In this document: in pieces, positions 43,535 through 55,676 of the stretch
How positions within the stretch are numbered: the stretch's first letter is position 1
How the letters are laid out: each line of letters begins with the position of its first letter
Source: Paragonimus westermani
Lineage: Eukaryota > Platyhelminthes > Trematoda > Plagiorchiida > Troglotrematidae
NCBI GenBank assembly: GCA_008508345.1
Contig: QNGE01001730.1
Coordinates: 55,660-119,659, forward strand
Length of the DNA stretch: 64,000 nt
Direction of reading: 5' to 3'
Translations under genes and position numbers: made by a program
Notes under the pieces: model-generated
Seen by the model: only the letters and a program-made list of their open reading frames with translations
Databases searched by the model: none
What the model was told of the DNA's origin: nothing

Positions 43535-46198
43535 TAACATTAGGCCACTACGATACATTTATGAAAAACCGGAACACTTGTCAGCAAAAGTGTGAACATA
43601 ACCAGTTTTTAGGTGCAGCCGTGTCTTCCCATTGCAGCAGAACCAGTACACTGGTTAGAATCCTTCTACCTCTGTAAAATGGTTTTTTATATTTTAGAAA
43701 ATTTAGAAAATCTTTTTCCGCGCTCTGATGGCCGTTTCCAATTCGCTTCGACATCAAAACATCATACCGGCGAATTAAACAATTGCCCGGTATTTCACAG
43801 TGTATGTTGCACTTTAGTTTGGCGGCCGAGTGAACATGCCGCAGGTGTTATCAATCCAGAAAAAACTATTATTCAACGGTTCATACATGGGAGATTGCAA
43901 TACTGAACTTTTAAGTTGACTGTTGAAAAACGTTAATAACCGCGCTTATCCAGCGGCAAAATTATAGGCGTTGCTTTTCACACGCGAGATAACACTTCAC
44001 CACCTTGATTTTTCAACTGCGGAAAATTCACTCACCATCTAACCGGTTGTGTACGGTTGTTGCGATGGACCAGAGTATAGGGTATGCAACACTTTGCCTG
44101 TTAAAAAATCGCAACGCCAAAAAGTCTGTTTCTCAAAGCGTTGTCGATGCAGCCTTACACATCACCAACCTGTCGGTGGGGGATGCAGATTAATTTGTCG
44201 CCGCCTTGTTTTGAAATTGAACCCGCTCACTCCAACCTACCTTCTATCCTTGTGTCATCGTTCATCTCACTGTTTCTTCACCGTGGGTCATACCTATACA
44301 TCCAAGTTTTTCTTAAACTAAAAAGTGTGAATAAATAGTTTCCGTATATCATCACATAAGCCTACTTCTCAACTTTAGGAAATGGACAAGTAGAACCCAG
44401 TTTCTCAAAGTGTAGGTTAACTTGCGCCCTGACTGCTGCCCATTTTGCATACGACACTCATGAACAGTACACTTCGCGATACGAATTCACTGTCTTTTTC
44501 TTGACACAAAGATAATCTCGTTAAAAACATGCTGCCATCTCGCGACGCTCGAAAGATAGCCAAACTAATCCTGTCAGCTGAATGTTGATAAAGTTTATTT
44601 CTGTTGCCACGCGTTCTTCCTACCTGTTCTATTTTTCTTTATATTGCCATCGATCTTCCAGCTTGGACATCTGTAAACCCCCTCCAAACAAAACCAATTT
44701 TTCGATGAGATCCCTATTAGATCGCAACAACACACATGGCTGAAAATCCATTAACCGTATACGTCAGTAAAGCACTAAAACACGTTTCGATGATTTTCAA
44801 CATTAACCTGTGTAATCGGATTGCAAATCAAAGTGCACCTGTTTCCAAATGCAACCACGACACAGCTGAATGGAGCAAACATACTTCACACATAAACCTT
44901 CAAGGATTTACATCATCCCACAGCGTTTGTGTTGACGAGGGGTTTTAAGATCTAAGTCTTTAATACCAACAAGATGTACAACATTCCGGGGAAAACCTGC
45001 AGTCTCGGGTTAATTCGCATTGAACCCAAATACATGAATGGGCCTTTAAATTGACGGCCTTTTTTGCTGAACCATTGTGAGCAGCACGGCCAAACAGAAC
45101 ACACAATCGAAGAGTACTGCAGAATTGTTGTGAGGTTACTGTTTTGGCATTTGTCTACACATGAAGCATCTGTACAATCTACTGCCCAAAACAGTAGACA
45201 GCAATCAACCCTAAAGTCTACTGCCGACTGTCAGACACAGAGGTGTCTCCGGGGTTTCGACGCCTTTGTGTTATATGACCAATATGTATTAGGCTGGTTG
45301 TCTTGAGATTGCACTCGGAAAAATCAGAGCGAAAACGTGTTAGTACAAAAATGCGCGGCACCCAACAGTAGTAGGGCAGCTTCATGTTAACATGCACCTC
45401 ATATAAAACACACCGAAGTTTACAGGCTTTTGTACACGTCTACTATGTCGGCCGTGCAGTGAGAGGGACAGCGCAGGGTTGATGTCTGGTGTGCCTGAGG
45501 TAGGCTCGATGCGTTTGGTGCGAGACGTAGGAACTCCGTATATTGGCAGGACACAACGCACACATTCAGCAGCAAACGAGAGCTTACCTTGGTCTGTTGA
45601 AACCACTCTGCGTTTACTTTCAGGGTCAACGGTGATAGGCTGCATTTGGTGACTTTAGAGGTTTGCCTTAGCCACCTGCGTGTATGAATACTTGAGAACA
45701 GAAAGAGAGGTTGTCCTCTCAGTGCACGACCGACGACTATTCACTGCCATTCTGTGGACGTGTCCGTTCACCAGAGGTGCTACTTCCCGTATTGGAGAAG
45801 GTTGGTCTGCACAATCTTCCACGAAGACGTTGAGCAACGCGTAGCGATAAACCGATATTCCTAAATATTTAAAACAAGATTGGATCGTAATTCCACGATG
45901 CTATTGAACAAATTATCGAGGTGAATCTTCAGACAACCTCAACAGTTTCGATTGACAGATCGTTTCCGGGGAATGGGTTACAATTTGCTGCTGAACGGGC
46001 TAAATATGAACTATAATCACATAAAAAGGCATTCATACCCGAAAGAGCTCTTCCGAGCAGCCAACAAGTTCAAAAAAATGGGGATGAGCCGAACTTCAAA
46101 AAAGGGGGGTGCATGCACCACTCAAGTAAAGTACAATGACCGACAACTTGCTATTCGCACAACCATCAAATTGACGTGACAAAACAAAATCGTCTAGG
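43535..46198. other. Unassigned sequence upstream of Gypsy-3
   Basis: Frames up to 97 codons, none recognised. The Gypsy-3 3' LTR, if it survives, should lie near 45300-46190, but no repeat partner was found with confidence. Confidence 0.3.
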
Positions 46199-46624
46199 TC
46201 AAGGTCCAATTAACGTCCCGGAACAAGGTGGTTGAATGAAGAGAGGTGAATATTCAGGGTAATTGGGTTGGGTCGGATTTTCACATGACTGTCGTTCAAA
46301 AATTCGACACATGGTCGACAAAATGAACAGCAGTTCGTTAGACAAAGTCAAGTGAAGCCGTAGACTAATCGAGCTGGTGTTGACTTCATGTCCACCTAGA
46401 AGGTTGTTACGCAACATCAGGAGAACCAGTGACAAAGATAACTGCCAGGAAGGGTAAGCGGATGCGTCCAGAGAGACTCTCAGCTGGCAGTGAAAACGTT
46501 CTACCATCGTGCTGTAGTATGGCTGGAAGACGGTGGTACATATGTGCACGAACCCAGGTGAATTCATAGGATCTCTGGAAGATCTCAAACTGAGAGACTT
46601 GATACGTTTTTCACAGTGAAACAC
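46199..46624 (-). pseudogene. Gypsy-3 integrase, C-terminal half of core
   Basis: Reads STMVERFHCQLRVSLDASAY, PSWQLSLSLVLLMLRNNLLG, matching the third catalytic glutamate (VERFH) and the following helix of CsRN1-type integrases (compare LPLVLLGIR). The pieces upstream (46630-47100) are too decayed to assign. The frame ends in a non-homologous tail. Confidence 0.6.
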
Positions 46625-47337
46625 CTAAAGTGGACCACTCGGCTTTTCAAAACACGGCATCCACCTTCCGAAAGCACAATCTGGGAGGTGGAATTGCTTG
46701 CCGACATCCAGTGAGAAGGTCAACACGATTCAGGGGGAAGGTGATACCGTTAGGAGGTGCCCATGGTTCGACGAGTTCAACGTGTACGTGATGAAGGCGT
46801 GCACAGTGTACAGGGACTACACTAGTGAGGCTCCTGGTGTGCCCATGAACATTGAAACGTTGACATTCCAGACAGCAGTGGGCCTAATCACAGACGTTGG
46901 TGTTCGCCGCGAACCATGCAGACCGTTCGCTGATGAGTTCCACAGAAGCACATACACCGGAGTGCAGTATGTCGTGCAGTGGGTTGAATATTTCACGATG
47001 AAACGATGACGGCACTGTTGACTTTGTGGAACACCACACATGATGGTGTCCAGTGGTGTAGTTGAAAAATGTGCTGTGTTTTGATAGGGCTGTGTTGACA
47101 AGGTTGCACTAACTTCTAACCACCTGATTGTGCAGAAGCCGTGGCGGCCAAGTCGAGGGAACTGAACACGGAATCGTTTATCTGATATAAATGTGATACG
47201 GCATATGTGTCAGAATTGTCGAAACCTGAGGCAAGTTGCATAGATGTCGTGAATTTGTAGCTAAGTTCGAAAGCTCGATTTCCTTGAGGGAACACCCGTC
47301 TGTTGCAGAGTCCAAAAGATACATCAATGGTTTGTGG

Positions 47338-47732
47338 TCAGCGCGGACCATGAATTAACGGTCTAAAAGTACATGAAGAAAATGGTTGACTACGAGGGGA
47401 ACGGCAACCAGTTCGTAGCCAAAAGTGCTGTGGCAAAATTACGCGGGCTGTAATACCTTTGGAAAATTCGCTATAGGTTGCAGTTGTTTGCTCCAAAACC
47501 GTTGTGACAGCACTAACGGCCATATCGGAAATTTCGAATACAGCCAACAACTGTGCGTGGACGCCAGGAAGGACGAATAACGGGCCGTGTTTGAGGTGGT
47601 TTTTACAAGCTCCTTGAAGGCCATGCGCACGACATCGGTAAGGGGCAGTTTGTTGCTGTATTCACATAGGAGATCGATTATTGTCTGCATGGTGTGCGCA
47701 TGACGATATTTTAGACGAACGTAATGATTCAA
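47338..47732 (-). pseudogene. Gypsy-3 RT-RNase H junction
   Basis: Two frames: LTDVVRMAFKELVKTTSNTA (the linker helix, 47732 side) and ISDMAVSAVTTVLEQTTATY with SEFSKGI (the D-A-S-x2-A-x-GAVLEQ and FSK/R region), followed by FGYEL-type and TDHKPL-type sequence in the adjoining frame near 47350. Confidence 0.5.
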
Positions 47733-47845
47733 CAGACAGCGAATTTGGCGAAGCTACTTAGAAGACGAAGGTTTCAGATAAACTTGGATCGCCCAAACTT
47801 TGGGGAGGACGGTGAGATCCGGTGAGCGAAGAGTTCAGTAAAGGA

Positions 47846-48227
47846 CTAAGCTGAATCCCATCTTAGTGGACCGACTGCGGTAAGATAACCGGTCAACTTG
47901 TCAAACAGTCTGCATAAAAAAAGATGTTCTGCTTCGAAAGAATTAGCGACCAGTGTGTCATCGAAGTAACGATCAACACAATCTGGACTACGGTTGACTA
48001 AGCACATACTGCTTTGGAGAATGTGGGTAGCCTCGGTCAACCCAAGTGGTATCGGCAGAAGCTAGAAAAGGAGAAATAAGGTAATCCGGCGGTTTTCGGT
48101 TGACCATTACCAGCCACCGGAATTTGTGACAAGGTCGAGTTGAGGCAATTTCGTTGAGCAAATTTTTGCTTACAAAAAATGCGGTGAGACCTTGCATGTA
48201 CGGAATCAGACACTTATCAGACATCAT
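47846..48227 (-). pseudogene. Gypsy-3 reverse transcriptase, palm end
   Basis: CVDRYFDDTLVANSFEAEHL near 47960 contains motif C as YFDD with the usual following LVAS-type context. Upstream (48227-48040) SKNLLNEIASTRPCHKFRW probably corresponds to the motif A region, heavily changed. Confidence 0.55.
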
Positions 48228-49185
48228 GAAGCTACTACGGTCACGACTGTCACCATGAACACGTCAGTGCTCTGAAAATTCGGGAACCGAATGCTACAGT
48301 AAAGGCTAAAAACTACCAAAAAGATGAGCAATCTTTATTTCGGTCAGGCGCATTAACGATGTGCTGGCGCGTTTCCGTTTTTTTAGGAGACAACCCATAG
48401 GGCCTGATTGATATGGGTGAATTGCAGACTCCTTTGTGATGTACAACGTCGGGGCACACTAAATACGCAACTGCTGACGTGAAGCAATGAGGACGAGCGA
48501 CAGCACTGTATTACTCACACCGCCACCATTCAGTAGTGGGGCAAGGGACTGGATTCTGAAGCCGAAATGGCCGCGGAAGAATACAAGGGGGAACTTTGGA
48601 GTGTAACATCGCATGGAGTGGTCCTGACTACATAAAGGAGCTCAGCATTGGCGCCCTTGGCAACCGTGATTTTCTGTGATCATTATCGTACACAAATGAG
48701 CGCATTCGTCTATGGTCCCGTTGGAACGCATAAATTATTGGTTGGCTTTCAAAACAGACAACCCTTGCGTCACCCGTGTTCTTGGTTCGCAACTGCACGG
48801 TGGGGCCCAAATTCAAGAAAACGAATTTTTGACAAGTGGTTGTATGGTAGTACCATTGGTAGCACAAAGATGAAGAATCTCCGGTCATGACGCCCAAGTA
48901 CAGGTCGATGGAGTTACACTCACCTGCGCTCTCCAGTTCGCCAGGAATATTGTGCCTGTGAAGTCATCCTAAATGAACACTGCCGGCCCGGGGGGTGCGC
49001 CAGCAAAGTTGGTAGCAATCAGTCATCGACAACCCTGCTTCCCTTGAAGGGATAACAAGGTGTTGAGAACCTCGTGGTTTTAACACCTCACCACCCATAT
49101 TTCCAACAGTAGTTTCCACAAAACTGAGTTACGTCTATGGTAGAACCTGTTAAAATGACGGCTTGGGGTGCAAATCTGACGGCGG

Positions 49186-49549
49186 TTAATATTTACACTT
49201 TGAATTTTCGCATAATGCAGCTACTTCTGTGAACAAAGCTTCTATCCCTGAACGGTCGGTTGACTGAGAACTGATTGGATGCTCTGGAGTAAAAGTAACA
49301 ATAAGGCAGAATGTTCTTGGGGAGATGACCCTGCTGGAGGTGGTTTGGGATTGCTTCGCCATTCGGTTGGAAATTTTGACAACCTCGGTGAGTGTTCGGA
49401 AGCTGACCACGGGTGCAACGGATTGGGCTGTTCCAGGCGGTATATACACTTAAAGCTCTTGCAGACGTGATTGGTCTATGTGAGAACACTTTGCAAGCTT
49501 CTACAGTTTTCGAAGTATTGCCAAAAGGTATCCACCACATGGCCAGCAA
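49186..49549 (-). pseudogene. Gypsy-3 gag fragment (tentative)
   Basis: IPPGTAQSVAPVVSFRTLTE and VVKISNRMAKQ resemble the LP..V...L.......L..LAD.AD.I end of CsRN1-type capsid. Position upstream of RT on the same strand supports the call; similarity is weak. Confidence 0.4.
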
Positions 49550-52500
49550 GTTGATTAGAATCTATTCCCTTGATCCTTCTGATGTTCAAATCTTGCTTTG
49601 GTCGCTTTGTGTGTAACTTCCCCATGACTCTGCAACCTAACCGGACATAACTACCGGTACATTTTACACTGGTTCCATCTGCTTTTATTTGGCTTGTTTC
49701 ACAGTGGGCGAGTGTTAACTGTTGTGGTTGACATCAAAGGGAATTATGGGACACTTCTTTACGTTCATTTTCAACATTTAAGCAGTCGATTTGTGCAGTG
49801 GAGCACAATTTTACTGGCGATACCGGCTGACAAAGTCGAGGTATGTAGCTGCTTGTTTTGTATATTTCATTGTTTGCCAAATGTTAGTGTAGAATATGTG
49901 ATTTAGTTTGTTTTTGGATTTGGCGATCGTTATCTGTCAACGCTTTGCTTGTTGACTGTTCTGTCCTAACAGAGCACCGTTCGTTTAGCCATAGCCTACT
50001 GAATATCTGCCGCCGTTGTCTTCCCTTAAGGTGTTTACGTTTGGTTACTGCACCTCGAGGGTGTAATAAGGTAACTACATAGGCTGATTATGGATAGCGT
50101 CAAGAAAATGCGTTGTGCCTTCCATTTGAAATTATACGCAATGCCTGGCTGGGTTCTGATCAATTGGGTTGTTGAATGTTTCGGTTTCGGGACGCACGGG
50201 CCACAGCAGCTGGTCCATCTCAAAGGTTGAGAAACTGCAAAACCCAGTTGAGATTGCGCATGCAAATTCAAGTGTTTGGTGTCTTCAGCAGACACGGTAA
50301 AAACACAGGGCAGCATGTGATGTATATAAACGCGGATATAAAATAAGGCACTAAATTTCAAAGTCCATCTAAAACTAGCAACCACAGAATATCATATAAT
50401 GCTTTCAGTAAAATGTGATAAATGCTGCACGTAATTGGCCCCCCTAGTGGAGGTGACCATTCAAAGAGCATGAAAAGAAGCTGGAAGGCTAAAATATTCC
50501 GCTTTGACAAATAGAGTGAAAGGGATTTCGGAAAGTCTATTTTCAACTGGTCAGTAGTTCGTGAGAACACTTTCACGAGGATACATTTCAAGTGCAACAA
50601 GTACTCCAGTGGCAATAATGCGCAGTAAAAGACAGCGCAGCACTCTGCAGATCACCAAGGCTGAGGGGACGGAAATATACAGCCAGTGGGCATTGTACGT
50701 ATACCCCGCGAAAAAAAGGAGTTAAGGATTTCCGCAGGGAAATAGCGTACGCAGTTATACCGAGCAAACGCATCTCACTAGTGATTGCAACATGTATGAC
50801 AATGTTACAGAAAAAAATTGGACCATCGCTAGAGTTTGCCACGGTGAACCACACGGAGCATCAGTAGCAAGTAGAGTGTGCACGTGCACCAGTAGTGTCA
50901 AATGCGTCATTTTGGGTGGGCTGCGTGCAGTTGTGCCAGGTAAGCAATGCAGACCGCACAAAATTATCGCGCGAGTAACCCAAATTTTGATTGGACATCT
51001 GTGCTGTAGTTGCTGTTCTCCATTTGAGCTTTTTCGATCCGATCATCAAAATTCACAGTTTTTGTCACCGCTTATCGTATTCGTTTTATTGACTATTAAC
51101 TGATTAGATACTTGCTCGCCTTGACTGTTTCCGCATTTGCGTATTGCTCCCGCCATTCTTCGCCTCTCATGACGTTACCGCAGTCGATTTTGTTTGCGGA
51201 CCACGGCAGACTGACACGCTTGACATCCAGCAGCGTTGGTAGATAGGTTTTACCGAGCGTTTGCAGCCGATACGGCTGTTTCAGGGCTGCTCTTAACGGC
51301 AAGCAGTGCCATATGTACCAACAGTGGTAGAACTTTAAGTGTATTTACACTCTACTCATCTACTCAAATGCGTCATTTATTGGCAGGAGCTGATTTTTTG
51401 AAAAAGCTACAGATTTTCTGGGACTGTACTAGCCCCACTGCCCCCCACCTTCAGTAAGAAGAAGGAGGGTGCGTTTGAGCGGGCTGCAAGGCGTCCTGAA
51501 ATATATACGCTCGACCGATGTCCACGGTATAAAAAGCCGTGAGTGAAACAAAGAACACTTCATCTGACACTAATCGAGGACTGAACTCACTGGATAAGTA
51601 ATTTGCGCTCGTCCTTTCATGTGTGGCGGTTACTTGTGAGGCAGTGGCTTCGTGCAGTGCGCAAATTGAGCATGAGTGATATTCGCAGACCGTGACTTAT
51701 TCAGTTATCGTCAGGAAAAATTTATTTTAAGAGATATTCCGCCCTATTGCCTTGGTATATGATGCAGAAACTGGAATCACCTAAATGTGTGTCACGGACT
51801 TAAACGTTCGGTTTAACTAGCCGTTAGGTGAAAATGACCTTATCATATGTTAATTTTGAAATTCCATAGGGCCGCCACTATGGGTGATTGCTTGTTGACA
51901 AATGGATGTCGAAATAATGTGCATCTAGGCATACGACTATGCAGACATCAGTTATAAATTCAATAACAGGATATTTTTGTTCTCAGGAAATGGACTATAT
52001 TGCGACTTCCAAGGCGATGTTTGGTGAGTTCCTTCACATATACGTACACAGTTATCTTGCAGATATCGAAATCGGTGGATAGGACTACGAAGCTTTATCT
52101 GATAGGCGACTTCAGTCATCCGGAAGGATATTCAGAAGGCATGCAAAAACAAATAGCTACATTCTGCGCTTACGAAAGGCGGTAATAGAGTGTTCCTTTT
52201 TCCACAGTCTTCAAATAGATCATTCATGTTGATTACTCTACGTGTTCAATCTTACACCCGTGTTAAGGTGTGTCTCAGCATACGGTATGGTTTGCCTCCA
52301 CTCGTGCGCCGGACCGATTGCGCTGAATTTTTGTAAGCTTTCAACTGGGAAGTGCTTCTCGATGTCGGTTGTTCAGTAGGTCACCTTGTCCGCATTCCAG
52401 CGCTTGTCTCGCCCCCACGAAATATGCGCAACCATGGTAACGGTGAATGGCTATAACATGCACATAGGCATGCCGAATGTAACTGAAGAAATACCGCACA

Positions 52501-53194
52501 TTCGCCCAGTTTTTGCGCACAACTTTACGTTGCAACATCCGTACTGGCTCATCTTACGTTTTCAGGTCTATAAAAACTTAATACTCATGATCCAACGACG
52601 GTTAACTCGCCGAAATTATAGTCACGTTTCGGCACCTATATGCTTCCAAAATTCGGGAAATGTATGTCTCATAACGTCGACGATACCTGTCTTTATAATA
52701 TTCGATTACTGAATCTCCAAAATGAGGTGAAATGCAACTTCCGGTTATTTTTACATTGATCGTTATACCATTGATCCACCGCAAATCATCCGCTTACGCC
52801 TTTGTAAGATTAAAACACAAAACATCCTCATCAACAGAATTCAACGATTTCGCGAACTGAAACACGTCACCAAAATTATAACTTCTATGACTCAAAAACC
52901 TTTTTGCCTCGCAGATTACAGAGACATTTGCGGCCTACCGATTACACGTAGCCAAACTGAGGGAACTCCCGCAAACTCGAGGGATGGGAGACAAGATTTT
53001 TGGGGACGGTTTCCGAACACATCCCGTCAAGGTAAGCAAATTGGAACGGTGTTAAACATTTCTCATCCACCAGGGTAAACAGATTTGTCTTTCGCTGGCA
53101 GACTCCGCATCAGAGCTACCGAAAAGTCATTCTGACTTCTTGTGAAGTCAACTGCGGAGACTAAAGTGGAAGGGGTGCTAGACAAACGGTCGAA
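49550..53194. other. Unassigned sequence between Gypsy-3 and the next LINE
   Basis: Frames up to 118 codons, none with a recognised domain. At 51385-51420 AGADFLKKLQIF hints at a Gypsy protease C-terminus, but nothing around it agrees. A TATAAAA at 51529 may be a promoter box of an unrecognised LTR. Confidence 0.25.
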
Positions 53195-53716
53195 ATGAAG
53201 AACCGTTATGCTTGTCCAAATGTCTACCGCTGGATCGCAGATTGTCTGGGCGGCAGAAACGCTCCGAGCTTGCTAGAACAAGGCCGGGCATCAAGGCTCA
53301 CCTGGACGCCAAGCCAACACAAAAGTCCTTGTATCCACTCACAAGAGGGGGCCAGCGTCCATGAATGGATCGATCCACGCATCTGCGTCTACACCAGATG
53401 TGGCTGCACCTATTGGATGGACAACCGTCTGTGGACCTGCACTGGTTTAAAAGAGTGGCTCCTAAAGGCGCTACATGACAACACTCTTTCACGTTTCGAA
53501 TCACTCTATCTCAAATACGTCCTTCTAAAAGCTTTCCATTGCAATGAGTCATCTGGGGTCACTTTTTGGCTTTCGGAAAGCCTCATACTTAGCACATTCC
53601 AGCAACATTTTCCCCCGATAGATCGAGGTCGTTCCGTATCAAGTTATCTTCGAAACCGAAACCCCACCCAAGCTTTCGGGGATGCGAAACTAAAAACCAC
53701 CATCCCCGCGGATTAA
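53195..53716 (+). other. Open frame of 173 codons, unassigned
   Basis: Longest open frame in the 36-55 kb region. Cys- and Trp-rich in the first two thirds (for example GCTYWMDNRLWTCTGLKEW), with no domain that I recognise and no clear splice sites. It ends just before LINE sequence starts at 53780, so it may be decayed LINE sequence. I would not call it a gene on this evidence. Confidence 0.25.
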
Positions 53717-53779
53717 GAAGGCAAGAAATTTCCGATCTTGGTGAGATAAAAGCGGACGCAGCGTCCAACAATGACAGCC

Positions 53780-55050
53780 ACATGTGCTCAGGCTTTGATG
53801 ATTCTGCCCCTATCCTACAAGAAGACTCAAGAGAAACGCGATCTATCTATGCACCTCTCTCTGCTTCTGGGACTGTTTCTCAAGCTGCTCTCGGTGTCCT
53901 TTTGTCTCTTTTTGTACCTCGTGCAATCCTCAGGTATTTGACCTCAATTAACCGCTTCCCTGCTATGAGGCACGGCTTTCTTACCGAACGGTCATGTACA
54001 CTTAATATGTTAACGAACATCGGTGGCCCGAGAGAGGCTACAGGCACGGCCACAAGACGACGCTATCTTCATGTAATTTGGTATGGCCCCAGACAATGTT
54101 CGACGAAGTCCTGTTGTAATTTAACTAGAAGTTTATGGGATCCATGAAGAGGTTCCCCGCTGACTTTTATCCTTTCCTGGTAGCAGTACTTTCGAAGTGA
54201 AAACCGGACCGGATCTCACTTCTTATCCTTCCCGATCTCCGATGCAGTTCCCCAAAAACCCGTACCTAGTCTGTTGTTGTTTTCCATTTAACTCTACAAC
54301 CTTCCTGACCTTAGTTCTAACGACGCTCTGCTTTATGCTGATGATTTAAAAATCGGTGCAATGCAGACTGGCCATGGCCGTGTTAAGTGTTGGTCGAGAG
54401 ATTGGAGTCTCCCCCTAAACGACAGCATGTGTCCACATATGTCGTTCGGATGAGAATCCAGGATCCTATTCGTGATGCGTAGTGCACAGGTTGACCTCAA
54501 ATAATATTTGGGGATTTGGCTGTCGCCTGATTTATCACCACAAGATGGCCACCAGGAAGGGGTTTGCAACTCTTGGGATGATACGAAGAGCCTTTTGACC
54601 AGATACACAGGCATGCCTTTCAAACGCATTACGGTTCTATATACAAGACTGTTGCTTGCGCATGTTAATCGAGTCAGCTACACAGGTTTGAAAAAGATAT
54701 ATTCGCCATTGAGCGTGTCCAGAGACTAGCCACCAAAAATGGTCCCCGGATTGCAGCATTTTTATTACAAGTCTCGTGGAACCCGCAAAAACTCAGTATT
54801 CACCAGCTTCTTTATTAGAAGAGGACTCGTACAGAAATCCTCTACTTCAGCAGCCAACAACACTTGAAGGGGTCACGAAACTAAGCTCTGTAAGCTACGA
54901 CCCAGGACCTCCCTCAGGCAACAGTTCCTCTCTTGCAGGGTTATCACCTACTGGAACGACGTTCCGCCGGAGATTGTTAGCTGCACTTTCAAGGACCGCT
55001 TCAGAGTGTTATTAGGTTTCCACTTGCTCAAGACATTGTTAGATTAGTGC
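53780..55050 (+). pseudogene. CR1/Jockey-like LINE reverse transcriptase and C-terminus
   Basis: LTSINRFPAMRHGFLTERSC near 53940 (QHGF..GRSC region of the RT), then LYADDLKIGAMQTGHG at 54331 (motif C with YADD intact), LGIWLSPDLSPQDGHQEG near 54510, a frame-shifted C-terminal RRA/YVRP segment, and at the end WNDVPPEIVSCTFKDRFRVL near 54955-55010, the usual C-terminal W-N-x-LP..V motif. It resembles the LINE in pieces at 3490-9598 (LGIWLS and the following segment). Numerous frame changes. Confidence 0.65.
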
Positions 55051-55676
55051 TTAATCCGTTCTTGTTACTTTGTGTAACCCCCAACAGCGGTTTATGACTT
55101 GTTTTCCAGAACTGCTTTTCAGGGCAACAGCAAACCTTCGAACGCAGAAACGGGTAAACCGTCGAGATCTGATGGACTTGAAGCGTCAACCTTGAACCCG
55201 TGAACAAATCGCTGAAATCGATGAAATCAACAAAACTATGGACTAGTTCATATCGAGTTATATGTTCAGCACATTTAGAGAAGTTTCGTCGAATTCCACG
55301 TGAACTCAAGTGCCAAAGTGTTGGCTACTGTCTTCGAAGAAACTCTGAGGTCTTCAGAGGAGTCTGATATACTGGTATAATATTGGGAAAATTTTCGCAC
55401 AAATCACCTACGCTTCGTAAAAATTTAAACCAACCCAGGTAACAAGTGTCGGTCCGGCCGTATTCTGCGTTGTGTTAACAGCCGTTTTTTGTCGGAGAGT
55501 TGGCAACTGGTACGGATTGTTTCGTATTCAAACAACCAAGATACCCAGTTTCTACTTCGGGTACCTCTTGTTTTACTGTACTATTTTTCTGGTCATGAGG
55601 GAGAGTTGCTTGATTATTTTAAAGGGGCATTTCAATCTGTTTGCACGTGCTTGGTTCCCTCTCATTTGGTGATCTC
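55051..55676. other. Upstream region of the SLC7-like gene
   Basis: No coding recognised. It should contain the promoter or, in a flatworm, perhaps a trans-splice acceptor. The T-rich stretch near 55560-55600 followed by several AGs could serve, but nothing decides it. Confidence 0.3.

Larger units (their letters stand above)
46199..49549 (-). mobile_element. Gypsy-3, strongly degenerate Ty3/Gypsy remnant
   Basis: Minus strand, domains in order gag (49549-49186), RT (48227-47846), RT-RNase H (47732-47338), integrase (46624-46199). Each piece is short and frameshifted. LTRs were not identified. It resembles the Gypsy-1/Gypsy-2 lineage. Confidence 0.6.

Noticed and set aside
51236..51457. Possible Gypsy protease C-terminus (AGADFLKKLQIF)
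   Set aside because: A single short motif; no active site or neighbouring pol domains in the same orientation.
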